From Atherix ibis (taxonomy: Eukaryota > Arthropoda > Insecta > Diptera > Athericidae), in assembly GCA_958298945.1 (NCBI GenBank), contig CATQJD010000140.1, positions 62,001 through 126,000 of the forward strand: a stretch of 64,000 nt of DNA. The letters are read 5' to 3'. Positions 51,501 through 64,000 of this stretch are shown piece after piece. How positions within the stretch are numbered: the stretch's first letter is position 1; each line of letters begins with the position of its first letter. The position numbers were made by a program, and so were the translations under genes. Under the pieces are notes generated by a model. That model was given only the letters and a program-made list of their open reading frames with translations. It ran no database searches and was not told the origin of the DNA.

Positions 51501-53985
51501 TGTTTAAGAGGAATATGAAGTAGTATGTTTAAGAGGAATTAAGAAGTAGTATGTTTAAGAGGAATATGAAGTAGTATATTTAAGAGGAATTTGAGGTAGT
51601 ATATTTAAGAGGAATATGAAGTAGTATGTTTAAGAGGAATATAAAGTAGTATGTTTAAGAGGAATATGAAGTAGTATCTTTAAGAGGAATATGAAGTAGT
51701 ATGTTTAAGAGGATAATGAAGTAGTATGTTTAAGGGGAATATGAAGTAGTATGTTTAAGAGGAATATGAAGTATTATGTTTAAGAGGAATATGAAGTAGT
51801 ATGTTTAAGAGGAATATGAAGTAGTATGTTTAAGGGGAATATGAAGTAGTATGTTTAAGAGGAATATGAAGTATTATGTTTAAGAGGAATATGAAGTAGT
51901 ATATTTAAGAGGAATATGAAGTAGTATATTTAAGAGGAATATGAAGTAGTATGTTTAAGAGGAATATGAAGTAGTATATTTAAGAGGAATATGAAGTAGT
52001 ATATTTAAGAGGAAGTAGTATTTTTTAGAGGAATATGAAGAAGTATATTTAAGAGGAATATGAAGTAGTATGTTTATGAGAAATATGAAGTAGTATGTTT
52101 AAGAGGAATATGAAGTAGTATGTTTAAGAGGAATATGAAGCAGTATATTTAAGAGGAATATGAAGTAGTATATTTAAGAGGAATATGAAGTAGTATGTTT
52201 AAGAGAAATACGAAGTAGTATGTTTATGAGGAATATGAAGTAGTATGTTTAAGAGGAATATGAAGTAGTATGTTTAAGAGAAATATGAAGTAGTATGTTT
52301 ATGAGGAATATGAAGTAGTATGTTTAAGAGGAATATGAAGTAGTATATTAAAGACTAATATGAAGTAGTATGTTTAAGAGGAATATGAAGTATAATATTT
52401 AAGAGGAATATGAAGTAGTATGTTTAATAGGGATATGAAGTAGTATGTTTAAGAGGAATATGAAGTAGTATATTTAAGAGGAATATGAAGTAGTATGTTT
52501 AAGAGGAATATGAAGTAGTATGTTTAAGAGGAATATGAAGTAGTATGTTTAAGAGGGATATGAAGTAGTATGTTTAAGAGGAATATGAAGTAGTATATTT
52601 AAGAGGAATATGAAGTAGTATGTCTTAGAGGAATATGAAGTAGTATGTTTAAGAGGAATATAAAGTAGTATGTATAAGAGGAATATAAAGTAGTATATTT
52701 AAGAGGAATATGAAGTAGTATGTTTAAGAGGAATATGAAGTATTATGTTTAAGAGGAATATGATGTAGTATGTTTAAGAGGAATATGAAGTAGTATATTT
52801 AAGAGGAATATGAAGCAGTATATTTAAGAGGAATATGAAGTAGTATGTTTAAGAGGAATATGAAGTAGTATGTTTAAGAGGAATTAAGAAGTAGTATGTT
52901 TAAGAGGAATATGAAGTAGTATATTTAAGAGGAATTTGAAGTAGTATATTTAAGAGGAATATGAAGTAGTATGTTTAAGAGGAATATGAAGTAGTATGTT
53001 TAAGAGGAATATGAAGTAGTATGTTTAAGAGGAATATGAAGTAGTATGTTTAAGAGGATAATGAAGTAGTATGTTTAAGAGGAATATGAAGTAGTATGTT
53101 TAAAAGGAATATGAAGTATTATGTTTAAGAGGAATATGAAGTAGTATGTTTAAGAGGAACATGAAGTTGTATGTTTGAGAGGAATATGAAGTAGTTTATT
53201 TAAGAGGAATATGAGGTAGTTTGTTGAAGAGGAATATGAAATAGCATGTTTAAGAGGAATATGCAGTAGTATGTTTAAGAGGAATATGAAGTAGTATGTT
53301 TAAGAGGAATATGAAGTAGTATGTTCTAGAGGAATAAGAAGTAGGACGTTTAAGAGGAATATGAAGTAGTATATTTAAGAGGAATATGAAGTAATATGTT
53401 TAAGAGGAATATGAAGTAGTATGTTTAAGAGGAATATGAAGTAGTATGTTTACGAGGAATATGAAGTAGTATGTTTAAGAGGAATATGAAGTAGTATATT
53501 TAAGAGGAATATGAAGTAGTATGTTTAAGAGGAATATGAAGTAGTATGTTTAAGAGAAATATGAAGTACTATGTTTAAGAGGAATATGAAATAGTATGTT
53601 TAAGAGGAATATGAATTAGTTTGTTTAGGAGGAATATGAAGTAGTATGTTTAGGAGGAATATGAAGTAGTATGTTTAAGAGCAATATGAAGTAGTATGTT
53701 AAAGAGGAATATGAAGTAGTATGTTTAACAGGAATATGAAGTAGTATATTTAAGAGGAATATGAAGTAGTATGTTTAAGAGGAATATGAAGTAGTATATT
53801 TAAGAGGAATATAAAGTTGTATATTTAAGAGGAATATGAAGTAGTATGTTTAAGGGGAATATGAAGTAGTATGTTTAAGAGGATAATGAAGTAGTATGTT
53901 TAAGAGGATAATGAAGTAGTATGTTTAAGAGGAATATTAAGTATTATGTTTAAGAGGAATATGAAGTAGTATGTTTAAGAGGAAC
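42717..53985 (+). repeat. 6414-bp higher-order relationship (about 4.85 kb copies)
   Basis: 42717 to about 47570 matches 49131 to about 53985. Markers at exactly 6414 bp are ATTAAAGAC (42807/49221, 44582/50996, 45927/52341), GAGGCATATG (44172/50586), GAACATG (46743/53157), GAATAAGAAGTAGGACG (46918/53332) and GAATATTAAG (47522/53936). After a 275-bp (11-monomer) difference the match continues at 6139 bp (GAACATG 47843/53982, GAAATAGTCTG 48124/54263). Confidence 0.8.
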
Positions 53986-55549
53986 ATGAAGTTGTATGTT
54001 TAAGAGGAATATGAAGTAGTTTATTTAAGAGCAATATGAGGTAGTATGTTTAAGAGGAATATGAAATAGCATGTTTAAGAGGAATATGCAGTAGTATGTT
54101 TAAGAGGAATATGAAGTAGTATGTTTAAGAGGAATATGAAGTAGTATGTTTAAGAGGAATATGTAGTAGTATGTTTAAGAGGAATATGAAGTAGTATGTT
54201 TAAGAGGAATATGAAGTAGTATATTTAAGAGGAATATGAAGTAGTATATTTAAGAGGAATATGAAATAGTCTGTTTAAGAGGAATATGAAGTAGTATGTT
54301 TAAGAGGAATATGAAATGGTATGTTTAAGAGGAATAAGAAGTATTATATTTAAGAAGAATATGAAGTAGTATGTTCTAGAGGAATATGAAGTAGTACGTT
54401 TAAGAGGAATATGAAGTAGTATATTTAAGAGGAATATAAAGTAATATGTTTAAGAGGAATATGAAGTAGTATGTTTAAGAGGAATATGAAGTAATATTTT
54501 TACGAGGAATATGAAGTAATATGCTTAAGAAAAATATGAAGTAGTGTATTTAAGAGGAATATGAAGTAGTATGTTTAAGAGCAATATGAAGTAGTATGTT
54601 TAAGAGGAATATGAAGTATTATATTTAAGAGGAATATGAAGTAGTATATTTAAGAGGAATATGAAGTAGTATGTTTAAGAGGAATATGAAGTAGTATGTT
54701 TAAGAGGAATATGAAGCAGTATGTTTAAGAGGAATATGAAGTAGTATATTTAAGAGGAATTTGAAGTAGTATATTTAAGAGGAACAAGAAGTTGTATGTT
54801 TAAGAAGAATATGAAGTAGTTTATTTAAGAGGAATTTGAGGTAGTTTGTTTAAGAGGAATATGAAATAGCATGTTTAAGAGGAATATGCAGTAATATGTT
54901 TAAGAGGAATATGAAGTAGTATGTTTAAGTGGAATATGAAGTAGTATGTTTAAGAGGAATATGAAGTAATATATTTAAGAGGAATATGAAGTAGTATATT
55001 TAAGAGGAAAATGAAGTGGTATGTTTAAGAGGAATATGAAGTAGTATTTTTAAGAAGAATGTGATGTAGTATGTTCTAGAGGAATATGAAGTAGTACGTT
55101 TAAGAGGAATATGAAGTAGTATATTTAAGAGGAATATGAAGTAGTATGTTTAAGAGGAATATGAAGTAGTATGTTTTAAAGAAATATGAAGTACTATGTT
55201 TAAGAGGAATATGAAACAGTATGTTTAAGAGGAATATGAAGAAGTATGTTTAAGAGGAATATGAAGTAGTATATTTAAGAGGAATAAGAAGTAGTATGCT
55301 TAAGAGGAATAAGAAGTAGTATGTTTAAGAGGTATATGAAGTAGTATATTTGAGAAGAATATGAAGTAGTATGTTTTAGAAGAATATTAAGTAGTATGTT
55401 TAAGAGGAATATGAAGTAGTATATTTAAGAGGAATATGAAGTAGTATGTTTAAGAGGAATATGAAGTAGTATGTTTAAGAGGAATTTGAAGTAGTATGTT
55501 TAAGAGAAATTTGAAGTAGTATGTTTAAGAGGAACATGAAGTAGCATTT

Positions 55550-58500
55550 TTAAGAGGAATATGACGTAGTATATTTAAGAGGAATGTGAAGTAGTATGTT
55601 TAAGACGAATATGAAGTAGTATGTTTAAGAGGAATATGAAGTAGTATGTTTAAGAGGAATATGAAGTAGTATGTTTAAGAGGAATATGAAGTAGTATGTT
55701 TAAGAGGAATATGAAGTAGTATGTTTAAGAGGAATATGAAGTAGTATGTTTAAGAGGAATATGAAGTAGTATGTTTAACAGGAATATGAAGTAGTATATT
55801 TAAGAGGAATATGAAGTAGTATGTTTAAGAAGAATATGAAGTAGTATGTTTAAGAGGAATATGAAGTAGTATGTTTAAGAGGAATATGAAGTAGTATGTT
55901 TAAGAGGAATATGAAGTATTATGTTTCAGAGGAATATGAAGTAGTATATTTGAGAGGAATATGAAGTAGTATAGTTAAGAGGAATATGAAGTAGTATGTT
56001 TAAGAGGAATATGAAGTAGTATGTTTAAGAGGAATATGAAGTAGTATGTTTAAGAGGAATATGAAGTAGTATATTTAAGAGGAATATGAAGTAGTATATT
56101 TGAGAGGAATATGAAGTTGTATGTTTAAGAGGAATATGTAGTAGTATATTTAAGAGGAATATGAAGTAGTATATTTAAGAGGAATATGAAGTAGTATGTT
56201 TAAGAGGAATATGAAGTAGTATATTTATGAGGAATATGAAGTAGTATGTTTAAGGGGAATATGAAGTAGTATGTTTAAGAGGAATATGAAGCAGTATATT
56301 TAAGAGGAATATGAAGTAGTATATTTAAGAGGAATATGAAGTAGTATGTTGAAGAGGAATATGAAGTAGTATGTTTAAGAGGAATATGAAGTAGTATGTT
56401 TAAGAGGAATATGAAGTAGTATGTTTAAGAGGAATATGAAGTAGTATATTTAAGAGGAATATGAAGTAGTATATTTGAGAGGAATATGAAGTAGTATATT
56501 TAAGAGAAATATGAAGTAGTATATTTAAGAGGAAAATGAAGTGGTATGTTTAAGAGGAATATGAAGTAGTATTTTTAAGAAGAATGTGATGTAGTATGTT
56601 CTAGAGGAATATGAAGTAGTACGTTTAAGAGGAATATGAAGTAGTATATTTAAGAGGAATATGAAGTAGTATGTTTAAGAGGAATTTGGGGTAGTATGTT
56701 TAAGAGAAATATGAAGTACTATGTTTAAGAGGAATATGAAACAGTATGTTTAATAGGAATATGAAGTAGTATGTTTAAGACGAATATGAAGTAGTATGTT
56801 TAGGAGGAATATGAAGTAGTATGTTTAAGAGGAATATGAAGTAGTATGTTAAAGAGGAATATGAAGTAGTATGTTTAAGCGGAATATGAGGTAGTATGTT
56901 TAAGAGGAATATGAAATAGTATGTTTAAGAGGAATATGAAGTAGTATGTTTAAGAGGAATATGAAGTAGTATATTTAAGAGGAATAAGAAGTAGTATGCT
57001 TAAGAGGAATATGAAGCAGTATATTTAAGAAAAATATGAAGTAGTATATTTAAGAGGAATATGAAGTAGTATGTTTAAGAGGAATATGAAGTAGTATGTT
57101 TAAGAGGAATAAGAAGTAGTATATTTAAGAGGTATATGAAGTAGTATATTTGAGAAGATAATGAAGTAGTATGTTTTAGAAGAATATGACGTAGTATGTT
57201 TAAGAGGAATATGAAGTAGTATATTTAAGAGGAATATGAAGTAGTATGTTTAAGAGGAATATGAAGTAGTATGTTTAAGAGGAATATGAAGTAGTATGTT
57301 TAAGAGGAATTTGAAGTAGTATGTTTAAGAAGAAAATTAAGTAGTATGGTTAAGAGGAATATGAAGTAGTATGTTTAAGAGGAATATGAAGTAGTATGTT
57401 TAAGAGGAGTATGAAGTAGTATGTTTAAGAGGAATATGAAGTAGTATATTTAAGAGAAATATGAAGTAGTATATTTGAGAGGAATATGAAGTAGTATGTT
57501 TAAGAGGAATATGTAGTAGTATATTTAAGAGGAATATGAAGTAGTATATTTAAGAGGAATATGAAGTAGTATGTTTAGAAGAATATGAAGTAGTATATTT
57601 ATGAGGAATATGAAATAGTACGTTTAAGGGGAATATGAAGTAGTATGTTTAAGAGGAATATGAAGCAGTATATTTAAGAGGAATATGACGTAGTATATTT
57701 AAGAGGAATGTGAAGTAGTATGTTAAAGACGAATATGAAGTAGTATGTTTAAGAGGAATATGAAGTAGTATGTTTAAGAGGAATATGAAGTAGTATGTTT
57801 AAGAGGAATATGAAGTAGTATGTTTAAGAGGAATATGAAGTAGTATGTTTAAGAGGAATATGAAGTAGTATGTTTAAGAGGAATATGAAGTAGTATGTTT
57901 AACAGGAATATGAAGTAGTATATTTAAGAGGAATATGAAGTAGTATGTTTAAGAAGAATATGAAGTAGTATGTTTAAGAGGAATATGAAGTAGTATGTTT
58001 AAGAGGAATATGAAGTAGTATGTTTAAGAGGAATATGAAGTATTATGTTTCAGAGGAATATGAAGTAGTATATTTAAGAGGAATATGAAGTAGTATATTT
58101 AAGAGGAATATGAAGTAGTATGTTTAAGAGGAATATGAAGTAGTATGTTTAAGAGGAATATGAAGTAGTATGTTTAAGAGGAATATGAAGTAGTATATTT
58201 AAGAGGAATATGAAGTAGTATATTTGAGAGGAATATGAAGTTGTATGTTTAAGAGGAATATGTAGTAGTATATTTAAGAGGAATATGAAGTAGTATATTT
58301 AAGAGGAATATGAAGTAGAATGTTTAAGAGGAATATGAAGTAGTATATTTATGAGGAATATGAAGTAGTATGTTTAAGGGTAATATGAAGTAGTATGTTT
58401 AAGAGGAATATGAAGCAGTATATTTAAGAGGAATATGAAGTAGTATATTTAAGAGGAATATGAAGTAGTATGTTGAAGAGGAATATGAAGTAGTATGTTT

Positions 58501-59545
58501 AAGAGGAATATGAAGTAGTATGTTTAAGAGGAATATGAAGTAGTATGTTTAAGAGGAATATGAAGTAGTATATTTAAGAGGAATATGAAAGAGTATATTT
58601 GAGAGGAATATGAAGTAGTATATTTAAGAGAAATATGAAGTAGTATATTTAAGAGGAAAATGAAGTGGTATGTTTAAGAGGAATATGAAGTAGTATTTTT
58701 AAGAAGAATGTGATGTAGTATGTTTTAGAGGAATATGAAGTAGTACGTTTAAGAGGAATATGAAGTAGTATATTTAAGAGGAATATGAAGTAGTATGTTT
58801 AAGAGGAATTTGGAGTAGTATGTTTAAGAGAAATATGAAGTACTATGTTTAAGAGGAATATGAAACAGTATGTTTAATAGGAATATGAAGTAGTATGTTT
58901 AAGACGAATATAAAGTAGTATGTTTAGGAGGAATATGAAGTAGTATGTTTAAGAGGAATATGAAGTAGTATGTTAAAGAGGAATATGAAGTAGTATGTTT
59001 AAGCGGAATATGAGGTAGTATGTTTAAGAGGAATATGAAATAGTATGTTTAAGAGGAATATGAAGTAGTATGTTTAAGAGGAATATGAAGTAGTATATTT
59101 AAGAGGAATAAGAAGTAGTATGCTTAAGAGGAATATGAAGCAGTATATTTAAGAAAAATATGAAGTAGTATATTTAAGAGGAATATGAAGTAGTATGTTT
59201 AAGAGGAATATGAAGTAGTATGTTTAAGAGGAATAAGAAGTAGTATATTTAAGAGGTATATGAAGTAGTATATTTGAGAAGATAATGAAGTAGTATGTTT
59301 TAGAAGAATATGACGTAGTATGTTTAAGAGGAATATGAAGTAGTATATTTAAGAGGAATATGAAGTAGTATGTTTAAGAGGAATATGAAGTAGTATGTTT
59401 AAGAGGAATATGAAGTAGTATGTTTAAGAGGAATTTGAAGTAGTATGTTTAAGAAGAATATGAAGTAGTATGGTTAAGAGGAATATGAAGTAGTATGTTT
59501 AAGAGGAATATGAAGTAGTATGTTCAAGAGGAATATGAAGTAGTA
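55550..59545 (+). repeat. 2124-bp higher-order duplication
   Basis: GAATATGACG (near 55563/57687), TTTCAGAGG (55925/58049), GTGATGTAG (56586/58710) and GAGAAGATAATG (57151/59275) recur at 2124 bp. 2124 is 84 x 25 + 24, explained by the 24-bp monomer with TTTAGAAG at about 57571. Within the first copy a related 1525-bp (61-monomer) offset links GTGATGTAG at 55061 and 56586. Confidence 0.75.
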
Positions 59546-60899
59546 TGTTTAAGAGGAATATGAAGTAGTATATTTGAGAGGAATATGAAGTAGTATATTT
59601 AAGAAGAATATGAAGTAGTATGTTTAAGAGGAATATGAAGTAGTATGTTTAAGAGGAATATGAAGTAGTATGTTTAAGAGGAATATGAAGTAGTATGTTT
59701 AAGAGGAATATGAAGTAGTATATTTAAGAGGAATATGAAGTAGTATATTTGAGAGGAATATGAAGTAGTATGTTTAAGAGGAATATGTAGTAGTATATTT
59801 AAGAGGAATATGAAGTAGTATATTTAAGAGGAATATGAAGTAGTATGTTTAAGAAGAATATGAAGTAGTATATTTATGAGGAATATGAAATAGTATGTTT
59901 AAGGGGAATATGAAGTAGTATGTTTAAGAGGAATATGAAGCAGTATATTTAAGAGGAATATGAAGTAGTATATTTAAGAGGAATATGAAGTAGTATGTTT
60001 AAGAGGAATATGAAGTAGTATGTTTAAGAGGAATAAGAAGTAGTATGTTTAAGAGGAATATGAAGTAGTATGTTTAAGAGGAATATGAAGTAGTATATTT
60101 AAGAGGAATATGAAGTAGTATATTTGAGAGGAATATGAAGCAGTATATTTAAGAGGAATATGAAGTAGTATATTTAAGAGGAATATGAAGTAGTATGTTT
60201 AAGAGGAATATGAAGTAGTATGTTTAAGAGGAATATGAAGTAGTATATTTAAGAGCAATATGAAATAGTGTGTTTAAGGGGAATATGAAGTAGCATATTT
60301 AAGAGGAATATGAAGTAGTATGTTTAAGAGGAATATGAAGTAGTATGTTTAAGAGAAATATGAAGTAGTATGTTTATGAGGAATATGAAGTAGTATGTTT
60401 AAGAGGAATATGAAGTAGTATATTAAAGACTAATATAAAGTAGTATGTTTAAGAGGAATATGAAGTATAATATTTAAGAGGAATATGAAGTAGTATGTTT
60501 AATAGTGATGTGAAGTAGTATGTTTAAGAGGAACATGAAGTAGTATATTTAAGAGGAATATGAAGTAGTATGTTTAAGAGGAATATGAAGTAGTATGTTT
60601 AAGAGGAATATGAAGTAGTATGTTTAAGATGAATATAAAGTAATATGTTTAAGAGGGATATGAAGTAGTATGTTTAAGAGGAATATGAAGTAGTATATTT
60701 AAGAGGAATATGATGTAGTATATTTTAGAGGAATATGTAGTAGCATATTTAAGAGGAATATGAAGTAGTATGTTTAAAAGGAATTTGAAATAGTATGTTT
60801 AAGAGGAATATAAAGTAGTATATTTAAGAGGAATATGAAGTAGTATGTTTAAGAGGAATATGAAGTATTATGTTTAAGAGGAATATGAAGTAGTATATT

Positions 60900-61530
60900 T
60901 AAGAGAAATATGAAGTAGTATGTTTAAGAGAAATATGAAGTACTATGTTTAAGGGGAATATGAAACAGTATGTTTAAGAGGAATATGAAGTAGTATGTTT
61001 AAGAGGAATATGAAGTATTATGTTTAGGAGGAATATGAAGTAGTATGTTTAAGAGGAATATGAAGTAGTTTGTTTAAGAGGAATATGAAGTAGTATGTTT
61101 AAGAGAAATATGAAGTAGTATGTATAAGAGGAATATGAAGTAATATGTTTAAGAGGAATATGAAGTAGTATATTTAAGAGAAATATGAAGTAGTATGTTT
61201 AAGAGGAATATGAAGTAATATGTTTAAGAGGAATATGAAGTAGTATATTTAAGAGGAATATGAAGTAGAATGTTTAAGAGGAATATGAAGTAGTATGTTT
61301 AAGAGGAATATGAAGTAGTATGTTTAAGAGGAATATGAAGTAGTATGTTTAAGAGGAATATGAAGTAATATGTTTAAGAGGAATATGAAGTAGTATATTT
61401 AAGAGAAATATGAAGTAGTATGTTTAAGAGAAATATGAAGTACTATGTTTAACGGGAATATGAAACAGTATGTTTAAGAGGAATATGAAGTAGTATGTTT
61501 AAGAGGAATATGAAGTATTATGTTTAGGAG
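60900..61530 (+). repeat. 500-bp offset pair
   Basis: The monomer series TTTAAGAGAAATATG, TACTATG, TTTAAGGGG (AACGGG in the second copy) and GAAACAG occurs at about 60901 and again about 500 bp (20 monomers) later. A third version starts near 63229. Confidence 0.6.
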
Positions 61531-62237
61531 GAATATGAAGTAGTATGTTTAAGAGGAATATGAAGTAGTATGTTAAAGAGGAATATGAAGTAGTATGTTT
61601 AAGAGGAATATGAGGTAGTATGTTTAAGAGGAATATAAAATAGTATGTTTAAGAGGAATATTAAGTATTATGTTTAAGAGGAATATGAAGTAGTATATTT
61701 AAGAGGAATAAGAAGTAGTATGCTTAAGAGGAATATGAAGCAGTATATTTAAGACAAATATGAAGTAGTATGTTTTAGAAGAGTATGAAGTAGTATGTTT
61801 AAGAGGAATATGAAGTAGTATGTTTAAGAGGAATATGAAGTAGTATGTTTATAAGGAATATGAAGTAGTATGTTTAAGAGGAATATGAAGTAGTATATTA
61901 AAGACTAATATAAAGTAGTATGTTTAAGTGGAATATGAAGTATAATATTTGAGAGGAATATGAAGTAGTATGTTTAATAGGGACATGAAGTAGTATGTTT
62001 AAGAGGAACATGAAGTAGTATATTTAAGAGGAATATGAAGTAGTATGTTTAAGAGGAATATGAAGTAGTATGTTTAATAGGAATATGAAGTAGTATGTTT
62101 AAGAGGGATATGAAGTAGTTTGTTTAAGAGGAATATAAAGTAGTATATTTAAGAGGAATATGAAGTAGTATGTTTTAGAGGAATATGAAGTAGTATATTT
62201 AAGAGGAATATGAAGTAGTATGTTTAAGAGGAATTAT

Positions 62238-62730
62238 GAAATAGTATGTTTAAGAGGAATATAAAGTAGTATATTTAAGAGGAATATGAAGTAGTATGTT
62301 TAAGAGGAATATGAAGTATTATGTTTAAGAGGAATATGAAGTAGTATGTTTAAGAGGAATATGAAGTAGTATATTTAAGAGGAATATGAAGTAGTATATT
62401 TAAGAGGAATATGAAGTAGTATGTTTAAGAGGAATATGAAGAAGTATGTTTAAGAGGAATATGAAATAGTATGTTTAAGAGGAATATAAAGTAGTATATT
62501 TAAGAGGAATATGAAGTAGTATGTTTAAGAGGAATATGAAGTATTATGTTTAAGAGGAATATGAAGTAGTATGTTTAAGAGGAATATGAAGTAGTATATT
62601 TAAGAGGAATATGAAGTAGTATATTTAAGAGGAATATGAAGTAGTATGTTTAAGAGGAATATGAAGAAGTATGTTTAAGAGGAATATGAAATAGTATGTT
62701 TAAGAGGAATATAAAGTAGTATATTTAAGA
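62238..62730 (+). repeat. 225-bp (9-monomer) tandem repeats, two full and one partial
   Basis: GAAATAG followed by a GGAATATAAAG monomer occurs at 62238, 62463 and 62688, each 225 bp apart; the GAAGAAG monomer precedes the second and third (62438, 62663). The third copy diverges at GGAATTTG near 62731. Confidence 0.75.
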
Positions 62731-64000
62731 GGAATTTGAAGTAGTATATTTAAGAGGAATATGAAGTAGTATGTTTAAGAGGAATATGAAGTAGTATGTT
62801 TAAGACGAATATGAAGTAGTATGTTTGAGAGGAATATGCAGTAGTATGTTTAAGAGCATAATGAAGTAGTATGTTTAAGAGGAATATGAAGTAGTAAGTT
62901 TAAGAGGAATATGAAGTATTATGTTTAAGAGGAATATGGAGTAGTATGTTTAAGAGGAACAAGAAGTAGTATATTTAAGAGGAATATGAAGTAGTATGTT
63001 TAAGAGGAATATGAAGTAGTATGTTTAAGAGGAATATGCAGTAGTATGTTTAAGAGGATAATGAAGTAGTATGTTTAGGAGGAATATGAAGTAGTATGTT
63101 TAAGAGGAATATGAAGTAGTATGTTAAAGAGGAATATGAAGTATTATGTTTAACAGGAATATGAAGTAGTATATTTAAGAGGAATATGAAGTAATATGTT
63201 TAAGAGGAATATGAAGTAGTATATTTAAGAGAAATATGAAGTAGTATGTTTAAGAGAAATATGAAGTACTATGTTTAAGGGGAATATGAAACAGTATGTT
63301 TAAGAGGAATATGAAGTAGTATGCTTAAGAGGAATATGAAGTATTATGTTTATGAGGAATATGAAGTAGTATGTTTAAGAGGAATATGAAGTAGTATGTT
63401 AAAGAGGAATATGAAGTAGTATGTTTAAGAGGAATATGAGGTAGTATGTTTAAGAGGAATATGAAATAGTATGTTTAAGAGGAATATTAAGTAGTATGTT
63501 TAAGAGGAATATGAAGTAGTATATTTAAGAGGAATAAGAAGTAGTATGCTTAAGAGGAATATGAAGCAGTATATTTAAGAAAAATATGAAGTAGTATGTT
63601 TTAGAAGAATATGAAGTAGTATGTTTAAGAGGAATATGAAGTAGTATGTTTAAGAGGAATATGAAGTAGTATGTTTAAGAGGAATATGAAGTAGTATGTT
63701 TAAGAGGAATATGAAGTAGTATGTTTAAGAGGAATATGAAGTAGTATGTTTAACAGGAATATGAAGTAGTATATTTAAGAGGAATATGAAGTAGTATGTT
63801 TAAGAAGAATATGAAGTAGTATGTTTAAGAGGAATATGAAGTAGTATGTTTAAGAGGAATATGAAGTAGTATGTTTAAGAGGAATATGAAGTATTATGTT
63901 TCAGAGGAATATGAAGTAGTATATTTAAGAGGAATATGAAGTAGTATATTTAAGAGGAATATGAAGTAGTATGTTTAAGAGGAATATGAAGTAGTATGTT

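Larger units (their letters stand above)
24564..64000 (+). repeat. 25-bp satellite array, right segment
   Basis: 39.4 kb of the same 25-bp satellite in the same orientation, running off the end of the window. Monomer phase shifts only at isolated odd-length monomers (for example 25299-25316, 26942-26954, 29310-29317, near 31241, 34513, 38211-38216, 39204, 39675, 57571). No element insertion, gene, RNA gene or low-copy sequence was seen anywhere in it. Large blocks are near-copies of one another, with offsets of 725, 1345, 1775, 2049, 2124, 2801, 3120 and 6414 bp. As in the left segment, stop triplets occur in all frames on both strands. Confidence 0.98.

Noticed and set aside
1..64000. CRISPR array
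   Set aside because: Repeat units are directly adjacent with no unique spacers, vary freely, and no cas genes are present.
1..64000. Telomeric or subtelomeric simple repeat
   Set aside because: The unit is 25 bp with no G-run and no TTAGGG-like core; it is a satellite, though a pericentromeric or subtelomeric location cannot be excluded.
1..64000. G-quadruplex-forming strand
   Set aside because: Despite seven G and no C per monomer, the consensus has only GG at most and no runs of three or more; occasional GGGG variants (TTTAAGGGG) are isolated.

Overview
This window is almost entirely one satellite DNA. A 25-bp monomer, TGAAGTAGTATG followed directly by TTTAAGAGGAATA, runs head to tail in one orientation from base 1 to base 64000. 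That is roughly 2,500 copies, about 98% of the window. The monomer has no C on the + strand. It has one very common two-state site (position 12, G or A) and many rarer substitutions. Because 25 is not a multiple of 3 and the monomer carries stop triplets on both strands, no reading frame in the array stays open beyond a few tens of codons. I see no genes, RNA genes, CRISPR or prokaryotic features. The array type, a retroposon-like insert with target-site duplications, and the total lack of genes point to constitutive heterochromatin of a eukaryote. I cannot name the species; an animal is a guess only.

The only other sequence is a 423-436 bp element present three times (19852-20274, 22205-22640, 24128-24563). 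All three copies have the same orientation and the same 12-bp direct duplication, TAAGAGGTATAT, on both sides. Read on the minus strand the element starts GGGTCCCCCAACG, carries short internal repeats, and ends in AATAAA plus an (AAT)n tail. This fits a non-LTR-type retroposon (SINE-like, or the end of a LINE). All three copies share the same target site and the same private flanking variants, so one insertion followed by segmental duplication of the satellite around it is the best explanation. A matching empty site lies at 29094-29105.

Layout: 1-13.3 kb is a patchwork of higher-order duplications (offsets 656, 250, 2900, 2100, 3075 and 1875 bp). 13.3-19.85 kb is more mixed satellite, of which 16.7-19.85 kb is paralogous to 26.05-29.1 kb. 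19.85-24.6 kb is the element-bearing segment. 29.5-33.6 kb is a 2049-bp tandem duplication. 37-54 kb is built from nested 725, 1345, 1775, 2801, 3120 and 6414 bp relationships. 55.5-59.5 kb is a 2124-bp duplication, and 60-64 kb is mixed satellite related to the block near 15 kb, including a 225-bp triplication. Most offsets are whole multiples of 25, or such multiples plus the size of identifiable odd-length monomers. This fits in-register unequal exchange with occasional out-of-register breaks. All offsets were obtained by locating rare variants by eye; no alignment program was run.
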